Source: CAYRJA01 sp964424455 (GTDB taxonomy: Bacteria > Bacteroidota > Bacteroidia > Chitinophagales > UBA10324). Taken from it: a stretch of 30,234 nucleotides of DNA. The translations under genes and the position numbers were made by a program. The notes under the pieces were generated by a model that made no database searches, was not told the origin of the DNA, and saw only the letters and a program-made list of their open reading frames with translations. Position 1 is the stretch's first letter; every line of letters starts with the position of its first letter. The stretch is from contig CAYRJA010000031.1 in assembly GCA_964424455.1 (NCBI GenBank), forward strand, positions 1 to 30,234. The letters are read 5' to 3'. Positions 1-6,480 of the stretch are shown in pieces.

Positions 1-150
1 TATGAATTTTACCTGTCTTCTTTTCAGACTATTTATGATCTATAATTGGTATTACGCCTTGGCATTTAGGCGGAAAAACTTCGGCTGACAACTGTCAAAT
101 GTTGTGTAAGGACGACAACAGAAGAAAATCGGGGAAATAAGCAAAAAAAC

Positions 151-233
151 GAACGAGGGTAAATTTTACCTCTGCTTGTTGAACAAGAGTAAAAAAGTCG
201 TATTCTTGCCCTTATAATAGAAACGAGAGTAAA
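151..233 (+). promoter_or_regulatory. Three direct repeats upstream of the Fic gene, candidate operators
   Basis: Three copies of a 13-base repeat, (G/A)AAC(G/A)AG(A/G)GTAAA, start at 151, 181 and 221, all on the + strand and ending 18 bases before the Fic start codon. The first copy also forms a small hairpin (155-172, GAGG and TAAA arms, one bulged G). A 13-base palindrome CTTGTTGAACAAG lies at 175-187. No good TAnnTTTG element was found here. The arrangement suggests binding sites for a regulator, possibly the winged-helix tail of the Fic protein itself; that is inference. Confidence 0.4.
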
Positions 234-250
234 ACTTACACTTGAACAAA

Positions 251-1336
251 ATGGGCAAATTCAACAGAGAAATACCGTATAACGAACTGCCATTGCTGCC
301 GCCAAAGGCAGATATAGAAACAAAAGAAATACTTCGCAAAACGATTTCAGCAGGTAGAGCATTGGCTAAACTGAATGGAACACTTTTGAACTTACCAAAC
401 CCGACTTTGTTCTTGGACACGATATATTTACAAGAAGCAAAAGCGAGTTCGGAAGTTGAAAACATCATCACAACAAACGATGAACTTTACAAATCGTTAG
501 TAGCCGACAGAAAAGTAGAAAATTCAGCTACGAAAGAGGTTTTAAGTTACAAAGAGGCACTTTGGTTGGGATTGGAACAGTTAAAGAAAAAGCCGTTTAT
601 TACAACAAATCTTTGTATTAGCATTGTACAATGTATCAAACAAAACACCGCTTCCATTCGGGTTACCCCCGGAACAACATTAAGCAACACAAAAGGTGAA
701 GTAATTTACACGCCACCAAGCGGAGAGCCAATAATTCGTGAGAAATTGGCAAACTTGGAAAAGTTTATTAACGGGGATGAAAGCATTGACCCATTGATAA
801 AAATGGCTTTAATGCACTATCAATTTGAAGCCATTCACCCATTTTCGGACGGTAACGGAAGAACAGGAAGAATTTTATTATTACTGTATCTCAAACTTTC
901 GAGTTTGCTTGATACGCCTGCAATTTATTTGAGTGAATACATCATCAAACACAAAGCAGATTATTACAAAAGTTTGCGAGGCGTAACCGAAAATAACGAA
1001 TGGGAAGCCTACATTTTGTATATGTTGGATATGATTGAAGAAACATCAACCAAAGGTTTGGAACGCTTGAATAAAATCACAACCACAATGGATAAAACCG
1101 CAGAAGAAATCAAAAAGAAACTTCCGAAAATTTATTCAAAAGACTTGATTGAAATTTTGTTCCGTTTACCATATACCAAACGCCAACACTTGATTGATGA
1201 AAATATCGGTAATCCTAAAACAGTTGGAAACTACTTACAAACATTGGAAGAAAACGGATTTTTAAAATCGGTAAAAGTTGGGAAAGAAAAATTGTATTTG
1301 AATGAAAAGTTATTGAAAATTTTAGAAGGAAAATAA
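251..1336 (+). CDS. Fic family protein, class II, with C-terminal winged helix
   Basis: A Fic-domain enzyme, a family that usually transfers AMP from ATP to a hydroxyl group on a target protein. The core motif HPFSDGNGRTGR is complete at residues 196-207, fitting HxFx(D/E)GNGRxxR, so catalysis should be possible. The N-terminal part carries SSEVEN at 66-71, matching the class II inhibitory helix motif (S/T)xxxE(G/N), which blocks the ATP site until relieved. The last 60 or so residues look like a winged helix-turn-helix, as in many Fic proteins of this length (361 residues). I chose the ATG at 251 over an in-frame TTG at 242 because the protein still begins before the conserved N-terminal region. 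The next gene starts 3 bases after the stop, so the two are probably co-transcribed. The target is unknown; a toxin-like or regulatory role is possible but not shown. Confidence 0.9.
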   Translation: MGKFNREIPYNELPLLPPKADIETKEILRKTISAGRALAKLNGTLLNLPNPTLFLDTIYLQEAKASSEVENIITTNDELYKSLVADRKVENSATKEVLSYKEALWLGLEQLKKKPFITTNLCISIVQCIKQNTASIRVTPGTTLSNTKGEVIYTPPSGEPIIREKLANLEKFINGDESIDPLIKMALMHYQFEAIHPFSDGNGRTGRILLLLYLKLSSLLDTPAIYLSEYIIKHKADYYKSLRGVTENNEWEAYILYMLDMIEETSTKGLERLNKITTTMDKTAEEIKKKLPKIYSKDLIEILFRLPYTKRQHLIDENIGNPKTVGNYLQTLEENGFLKSVKVGKEKLYLNEKLLKILEGK

Positions 1337-1339
1337 ACT

Positions 1340-2274
1340 ATGGAGTTAAATTCTGAAAGAGAAGTAAACGTAAGTGATACCAATGAATACAAGCAATTCT
1401 CAATAGAATTGGACTACTATAATGATTTCTTTCAATCCTTATCCGAATTATTCTTTTACAATGGTCGTCTTGTTTCATTTATGGTAGGCAACAGAAGCTA
1501 TATTTTAGACACAAGTTTAATTGATAGTTCCGCCCAAACATTAAAGAGCATAAAATTGTGCTGTTCAATAGGAAGTTTTTCTGATGCAAACACACTTGTA
1601 AGAAAATTAAGAGATGATTTAGTGCTTTATGTATTTATTCTTAACATAATCAACAACAGAAAACCTTTTGTTGAAGAAGATTTGGAAAAAATCAGTTTTG
1701 AGAACGCAGAAAAATTTAGCGAAGCATTTTTAAATGTTCGCTTAAATAGTGTTTTAACGGAAGACGAGCAAGCCGTTGAAGCTTGGCTAAATAATACCGT
1801 TAGCGAGTTAGTACGCCCAATTAAAAAGAAATTGGAATTTGGAAATTATATGACAGTTCTAAAACAAAATAGCAATATCAGTCAAATTCTAACAGATTAC
1901 AAATTGCAAGACTATTGGGAAAAACTGAGAGTTAGACTTAATAATTATGTTCACAATAACAGTAAACACTTTACGCTTCAAAACTTTATTTTACACAACG
2001 ACAAGAACGTCAAAATTCATTTAGAAAACATTAATATTCGGACATCATACATTTCTTCTTTTTTTCTTGTTCTACTTTTAATGGTGAATCATCGTTGATT
2101 TCTTCTACTGATTTAATTGACCATTTGGATAGTAACATAAAACCACCTGATGATTGTCAGTATTTTGTTACACCTTTTGTTCAAGAATTTATTGACAAAA
2201 AGGTTTCAAAACTTCACCCCGAACTAAAACAATACTTAATAGACAATAACATTAACGGAATGAAAATTGAATAG
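1340..2274 (+). pseudogene. Frameshifted hypothetical protein, possibly HEPN-like
   Basis: The intact frame runs 1340-2098 (252 residues) and then hits a TGA. From about 2083 the next frame continues with a coding-like sequence (GESSLISSTDLIDHLD and on) to a TAG at 2272-2274. Adding one base near 2086 (for example a G in GTGAATC) would join them into a protein of about 311 residues. This is either a recent one-base deletion or a sequencing error. The protein is mostly helical and acidic-basic mixed. It has R199-LNNYV-H205, which fits the Rx4-6H pattern of HEPN ribonucleases, followed by a hydrophobic stretch at about 232-247. I do not recognise the family with certainty. It sits 3 bases behind the Fic gene and probably shares its transcript. 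The HEPN suggestion rests on one short motif only. Confidence 0.6.
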
Positions 2275-2284
2275 AAAAGCCCAG

Positions 2285-2356
2285 CTGCCAATAACTAAGT
2301 TTTCGTCTTGCCCGTAGGGCACGAGATGAAAACTTTGTTGAACGAAACCGTGGCAG
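2285..2356. repeat. Imperfect 72-bp inverted repeat, attC-like or other mobile remnant
   Basis: Outer arms CTGCCA (2285-2290) and TGGCAG (2351-2356) enclose inner arms AAGTTTTC (2297-2304) and GAAAACTT (2328-2335). These continue with mismatches to a TGCCC / GGGCA tip around a GTA loop at 2314-2316. A GTTGAAC at 2337-2343 fits the integron attC R' consensus GTTRRRY. The matching left box is poor (CAATAAC against RYYYAAC), so an integron origin is only a possibility. It begins 11 bases after the end of the frameshifted gene. Confidence 0.5.
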
Positions 2357-2410
2357 GCGTAACCGGATCTGGTATTATGGAAATGTCGTCAAGCGAGTGG
2401 AAGGTATTGG

Positions 2411-2437
2411 AGCAAGCGAGAGTGCTTGCTTTTTTTT
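2411..2437 (+). terminator. Intrinsic terminator
   Basis: Perfect 7-bp arms AGCAAGC (2411-2417) and GCTTGCT (2424-2430) surround a six-base loop and are followed by a run of eight T. The T-run is on the + strand side, so it ends transcription coming from the Fic module. It lies about 140 bases beyond the end of the frameshifted gene. Confidence 0.8.
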
Positions 2438-2662
2438 GTAACACAACTGTTCACCTTCTTTACAGTTGTTTTTAATTATCAGACACACAGGTTCCCCTAC
2501 CCACAAAATTTAGTTCACAGGCGCTGGTTGTACTCCCCGTAAATATTCTGTCGCAGGAGGGTTTTCAGTACGAAATCTTCCGTCTTTACTGTAACACCGT
2601 CCCATCTCTCACTGTTTTCCGTTTCCGCAAAGTCCTCTGCATCTATGCGGGAACAAAGCAAA
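2438..2662. other. Gene-free stretch after the respiratory cluster
   Basis: This is the rest of the 388-base gap between the Fic module and the last gene of the respiratory cluster. It holds one copy of the over-represented octamer (2589-2596). The - strand has an open frame (2515-2694) with no good start codon. No hairpin was seen here that would terminate the long - strand operon. Confidence 0.5.
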
Positions 2663-3187
2663 CTAAGTATAATAAGGCGAAAGCAGCAGGTATATCATCA
2701 CTCCTGTTACAGAAACATACAACCACAGAGGCCATGTCCATTTGGCTATCCTTCTGTGTTTATCGAACCGCTCCTGCAATCCGCGAAGGAGAGTAAATAA
2801 AATCATCGGCACTATTACAGCAGCAAGAATGATGTGTGTAATCAGAATAAAGAAGTAAACTGTGCGAATCCATCCTGTTCCTCCGAATTTTGTTTCCGGC
2901 GCTGAAGAATGATAAATCACATATAGAATCAGAAAAAGCGCTGATAAACAGAAAGCAGTTATCATGGTGTATTTATGATAAACGATTCGTTTGGTCATCA
3001 TAAAATAATATCCCAGCAGCAGTAATAGTGTTACAGTAAAATTAATTGACGCATTAAATGCCGGAATGAGTTTTATGTTGAGTCCTGTTTCTGCGGAAGA
3101 AGGATTCAAAAGGAAAAGCGCCGCTATCAATAATGGGACAGCTATGGATACAATGACAATCGGAATATTGTATGATTTGTGCTTCAT
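2663..3187 (-). CDS. DUF420 membrane protein
   Basis: A 174-residue membrane protein of the DUF420 family, which recurs at the end of cytochrome oxidase clusters in Bacteroidota and is thought to help oxidase assembly or maturation; its biochemistry is not settled. About five hydrophobic helices are visible, near residues 9-27, 44-62, 75-92, 107-133 and 150-168. The short ending WLYVSVTGVMIYLLLSPYY is typical of the family, so the gene appears complete. It is the last gene of the - strand respiratory cluster, 40 bases downstream of the SCO-like gene. No heme-binding CxxCH motif is present. Confidence 0.8.
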   Translation of the reverse strand: MKHKSYNIPIVIVSIAVPLLIAALFLLNPSSAETGLNIKLIPAFNASINFTVTLLLLLGYYFMMTKRIVYHKYTMITAFCLSALFLILYVIYHSSAPETKFGGTGWIRTVYFFILITHIILAAVIVPMILFTLLRGLQERFDKHRRIAKWTWPLWLYVSVTGVMIYLLLSPYYT

Positions 3188-3227
3188 CAGAGAGATTTAT
3201 CCCGGATTTTTTACAGCAATATAAAAG

Positions 3228-3845
3228 CTATCTTGGCTTTTCAACAAGCAGCCGCTCCAAGTTGTTGTAAAGTGAATCAAGGTATGCCGGCTGATTCACT
3301 GTATCATAGTAGCCGCGTATTTTCCCGCCGCCATCTACAACTACAAGTTGAGGAGAATAAGCAAACCCTGAACCGCTGCTGTCCGGTATCAGAGAAACTT
3401 TAAATCCGTTTTTTGCAAGGTTGACCATATCCTGTTCTCCACCTCTCAGAAAGAACCACTTATTCGGAGCTGCTTTGTGCTGACGTGCATATTGATTCAG
3501 CGCTGATAAAGAATCTCTGGATGGGTCAACAGAAAATGAAATGACTCTTATTTTAACTTCCGATTTGTATGAATCCTGAATTCCTGATAATACCGCAGTA
3601 AGTTTTTTACTCTCCTGCAAATCGTTAGTGGAAAAGAAATCGGATACATAAATATATCCTTTCATATCGTCGGAGGTAATGGTATCGCCAAACTGATTTT
3701 CCAGTTTGTAATATGGAACTGTACCATAAACCGCAGATGGCTTTGGCGGCTCCTTTTTAGTCATCTCGAAATAAATAAAAAATCCAAACGGCATAAGCAG
3801 CACCAATAGCACTGCAAAAGTTCTGTAAAACCGGGATTGACTCAT
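3228..3845 (-). CDS. SCO1/SenC-like protein lacking all copper ligands
   Basis: A 205-residue membrane-anchored thioredoxin-fold protein (anchor at about residues 9-27) with the SCO1/SenC layout. SCO proteins deliver copper to the CuA site of oxidase subunit II through a CxxxC pair and a distant histidine. Here the CxxxC region reads FFSTNDLQES (70-79), with N74 and E78 at the cysteine positions. The histidine position before PQLVVVDG is Y163. The whole protein contains no cysteine. The VDPSRDS segment (107-113) and the G-K-I-R-G-Y-Y region near 174-180 are retained, which supports the assignment. It sits among oxidase genes, 7 bases after the subunit IV gene. It may act as a non-copper assembly factor or scaffold; direct copper transfer by the usual ligands looks impossible. 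Confidence 0.8.
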   Translation of the reverse strand: MSQSRFYRTFAVLLVLLMPFGFFIYFEMTKKEPPKPSAVYGTVPYYKLENQFGDTITSDDMKGYIYVSDFFSTNDLQESKKLTAVLSGIQDSYKSEVKIRVISFSVDPSRDSLSALNQYARQHKAAPNKWFFLRGGEQDMVNLAKNGFKVSLIPDSSGSGFAYSPQLVVVDGGGKIRGYYDTVNQPAYLDSLYNNLERLLVEKPR

Positions 3846-3852
3846 TCCTCGC

Positions 3853-4170
3853 TTAGAAGTTTCTCAGGTTTTGCCAGGAATCTCCTTCTGCCAGCATAAT
3901 GAAAAGTGCATAAATCAGCAGTGTGATAGGAATAAGTACTGTAACAATCAGGTGCTTGAGTTCAAACTTCAGGTGCATGAAAGTACCGACAATATAAAAT
4001 GCCTTGGCGCAACTCATAGCAATATAAAAGATGTTTAAAGCCATTTGAGGTATATGCCCAGTCAGAAAAATTGCAAACAGAATTTCTGCTACTGTAATGA
4101 CAGAGAGAATAGCGCAGGTTCTCCAAATCGCTTTTACCATGTCAAAATTTTGTGCGTGTGCGTTGCTCAT
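3853..4170 (-). CDS. Cytochrome c oxidase subunit IV, prokaryotic type
   Basis: A 105-residue protein with three hydrophobic helices (about 13-35, 43-62 and 74-93). It resembles the bacterial COX4 / CyoD-like fourth subunit of heme-copper oxidases, a small subunit that stabilises the complex and binds no cofactor. The motif YIVGTFMHLKFELKHL in the middle is typical of the family. It lies between the subunit III gene (27 bases away) and the SCO-like gene (7 bases away), so it belongs to the oxidase operon. Confidence 0.82.
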   Translation of the reverse strand: MSNAHAQNFDMVKAIWRTCAILSVITVAEILFAIFLTGHIPQMALNIFYIAMSCAKAFYIVGTFMHLKFELKHLIVTVLIPITLLIYALFIMLAEGDSWQNLRNF

Positions 4171-4197
4171 TTTATTTAAGTTTTAGAATTTTATTTG

Positions 4198-4890
4198 TTA
4201 CAAAAGGTAAAATGCCATAAAGACAAATACCCACACCAAATCAACAAAGTGCCAGTAGAGTCCCACCTTTTCTATCATCTCATAGCTGCCTTTGCGATCA
4301 TAGTCGCCTCTGAGAACCTTATTACAAACAACAATATTAATTATTACTCCTGTAAAAACATGAAATCCATGAAATCCTGTTATGATAAAAAACAACCATC
4401 CGAAAGCCGCACTTGGATAAGAAGGTAATGCTCCGCTATAAAATTTCTCAGGTACAGAATGTAAAGTCAATCCTTCATGAATTAAGTGAGTCCACTCTAT
4501 TGCCTGACAACTTAAAAAGGCGATTCCTCCGAGAATAGTCAACCCCAACCAGACGGCAACCTTCTTTTTATTTCTTTCTGCATTGCCATAATGCACAGCA
4601 AGCACCATTGTAACACTACTCATAATGAGAATGAAGGTCATCAAACTCACAAACATCAGCGGAAGATTTGCGTCTCCAAATCCCGGGAAACTGTTAAACA
4701 CATGATTCGGGTTAGGCCATGCGTCGTAGCTGAACCGCAAGGCGCCGTAAGTAATGAGGAATGTGGCAAATGAAAATGAATCTCCTACAAGGAAATACCA
4801 CATCATCAGTTTTCCCCAACTTACCTTAAAAGGAGAACTTCCGCCGCTCCACGGATTAGTTCCTGTTTTTGTTATAGTTGCTTCTGCCAT
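4198..4890 (-). CDS. ctaE: Cytochrome c oxidase subunit III (longer copy)
   Basis: A 230-residue subunit III of the heme-copper oxidase, an integral membrane subunit with no metal that helps keep proton uptake active. It begins with a short soluble stretch and the family segment KLMMWYFLVGDSFSFATFL. It ends with the characteristic GFHGFHVFTG and LYWHFVDLVWVFVF (helices 4-5). About five membrane helices are visible. A second subunit III-like gene lies immediately upstream, 23 bases away. The pair is a common Bacteroidota arrangement, and this longer copy may be the main subunit III. Confidence 0.9.
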   Translation of the reverse strand: MAEATITKTGTNPWSGGSSPFKVSWGKLMMWYFLVGDSFSFATFLITYGALRFSYDAWPNPNHVFNSFPGFGDANLPLMFVSLMTFILIMSSVTMVLAVHYGNAERNKKKVAVWLGLTILGGIAFLSCQAIEWTHLIHEGLTLHSVPEKFYSGALPSYPSAAFGWLFFIITGFHGFHVFTGVIINIVVCNKVLRGDYDRKGSYEMIEKVGLYWHFVDLVWVFVFMAFYLL

Positions 4891-4913
4891 ATTTTTAGTT
4901 TAATTCGTTATTA

Positions 4914-5477
4914 CTAAAATTTTATTTGAAAGAAAATGAAAAGATAAATCCAAAGGAAATCTACAAAGTGCCAATAAGTAGTAATTAATTCCACTCTTAT
5001 CAATCTGCCCGGATCAAAAGGTTTAGTGTAGGCGCGTATGGTTGAAACTAATAAAGCAATTACGCCAACTAAAATGTGCATGCCATGTACCATTGAAATT
5101 ACATAGATAAAAGAACCGGCAGGATTTCCATCAATGTAAACTCCATTATTACTGAGTTGAACCCATCCGATATATTGCCCGACTAAAAATGCAGCGCCTA
5201 AAATGGTAGTCAGTGTAATAGCTGTTCTATAAGTGTCGCCGTTATTCTTTTTATATGAGTTGTATGCCCAATGGATGGTAGCGCTGCTCAAAAGAATTAT
5301 GATAGTGTTTATCCAAAATATTACCGGCAGATTAATATTTCTCCAATCACCGGCAGCTTGTCTTACTATATATGCAGAAGTTAGTGCAGCAAACAGCATA
5401 ATCATTCCTGCTATAGCAAGCCAAAGCATGAAACGATGAGGGTGGATTTTATTTTGCCGTTGAACTGTTGCCTCCAT
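4914..5477 (-). CDS. Cytochrome c oxidase subunit III-like (shorter copy)
   Basis: A 187-residue heme-copper oxidase subunit III family protein with about five helices. HRFMLWLAIAGMIMLFAALTSAYIV lies near residues 14-38 (positions 5365-5438), then MVHGMHILVGV, and TYWHFVDFLWIYLFIFF near the C-terminus. It is shorter than the neighbouring copy and keeps the HG-H and WHFVD-W signatures. It probably assembles in the same oxidase or replaces part of subunit III; which of the two occupies the standard site cannot be told from sequence. It follows ctaB by 11 bases. Confidence 0.85.
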   Translation of the reverse strand: MEATVQRQNKIHPHRFMLWLAIAGMIMLFAALTSAYIVRQAAGDWRNINLPVIFWINTIIILLSSATIHWAYNSYKKNNGDTYRTAITLTTILGAAFLVGQYIGWVQLSNNGVYIDGNPAGSFIYVISMVHGMHILVGVIALLVSTIRAYTKPFDPGRLIRVELITTYWHFVDFLWIYLFIFFQIKF

Positions 5478-5488
5478 TTTATGTTATA

Positions 5489-6391
5489 TCATAGTTTATC
5501 AAAATAAAGTGCAAGTAAAGCAATCGGGAGATAAATGAATGAACCAAACATCAACTGCTTAGCTGCACTCATTGAACATTTTCTGTACAAATTAATTGCC
5601 TGATAAAGAAACACGGCATCTGCAAGTATCAATATTACAGCAGAAACGGATCCGCTCATTCCCAATCTCATCGGAATCAAACTCACCGGAAACAAAATAA
5701 GGATGTAAATAATATTCTGCATCGCACTGAATTTGTTTCTTCCTTCGCGGGATGGCAGCAATTTGTATCCTGCTTTCATGTAATCATCATAAGCCACCCA
5801 AGCAATAGCCCAAAAATGAGGAAGCTGCCAGATGAACTGTAACAGAAATAATGCTCCGGCAAATTCAGTAAGTGTATTGGTAGCTGCCACATAACCAATC
5901 AGCGGCGGAAGCGCACCGGGAATAGCTCCCATATAAACCGCAATAGGAGAAAATCTTTTCATCGGTGTGTAGATGAACGCATAAGATATCAATGCAACCG
6001 CGCTGAACAATGCAGCCAACTGATTAAAATGAATCCATAAAATTCCGATTCCTGTAACAGCAGAAGCGCCGGCGAACAACATGGCTTCAATGGGTGTCAT
6101 TCTTTCAGCAGGAAGCGGGCGGTTCATCGTGCGCTGCATCATCCTGTCGAAATCTTTTTCAATTGTTTGATTAATTGCATTGGAAGCGCCGGTAGTCAAT
6201 AACCCCCCTAAACAAATCATAAATAAATCCCACCAATTGATATTTCCCGCAGTTCCCATCAGAAATCCTAATCCTGAAGAAAAAACCACCAATGCAGACA
6301 AACGAAACTTCATCAACTGACCATAGTCGCTAATCTTTGCCTTGATAGCCGAAAAAAAATCTGTTGTGTGTTCTAACCTTTCTGCCTTCAT
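5489..6391 (-). CDS. ctaB: Heme o synthase (protoheme IX farnesyltransferase)
   Basis: A 300-residue UbiA-family membrane prenyltransferase that adds a farnesyl group to heme B to give heme O, the precursor of heme A in the oxidase. The diphosphate-binding motif is NAINQTIEKDFDRMMQRT at about residues 71-88, with the following NRPLP, as in CtaB/COX10. A second conserved segment, YMGAIPGALPPLIGYVA, lies near 150-170. About nine hydrophobic helices are visible. The length is normal. It is placed between subunit I and the subunit III genes, with an 89-base gap to subunit I. No ctaA is seen in the window, so heme A synthase must be encoded elsewhere if heme A is used. Confidence 0.95.
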   Translation of the reverse strand: MKAERLEHTTDFFSAIKAKISDYGQLMKFRLSALVVFSSGLGFLMGTAGNINWWDLFMICLGGLLTTGASNAINQTIEKDFDRMMQRTMNRPLPAERMTPIEAMLFAGASAVTGIGILWIHFNQLAALFSAVALISYAFIYTPMKRFSPIAVYMGAIPGALPPLIGYVAATNTLTEFAGALFLLQFIWQLPHFWAIAWVAYDDYMKAGYKLLPSREGRNKFSAMQNIIYILILFPVSLIPMRLGMSGSVSAVILILADAVFLYQAINLYRKCSMSAAKQLMFGSFIYLPIALLALYFDKL

Positions 6392-6480
6392 TATACTGTA
6401 TATTAAATCTATCCTGAACTTAGTAGAACCTTTGCTGTTACAGTGAGGTCATTCTTTTCGTCCGGAATAACTGTATTTTA

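Noticed and set aside
1..88. Short frame ending at about 88, considered as the tail or a small gene before Fic
   Set aside because: Only about 28 codons from its ATG to the stop, with no recognisable motif and the window edge too close to judge.
50..125. Small inverted repeats (CGCCT/AGGCG, ACAAC/GTTGT) at the left edge, considered as an attC site upstream of Fic
   Set aside because: The arms are only five bases long, overlap in several alternative pairings, and do not form an attC-like structure ending at 178.
3179..3403. 74-codon + strand frame overlapping the SCO-like gene
   Set aside because: It is antisense to the SCO-like gene and has no recognisable domain or start signal.
4198..5477. 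Two adjacent subunit III genes considered as a recent duplication
   Set aside because: The two proteins differ in length and are diverged in sequence; paired subunit III genes are a known arrangement in this phylum.
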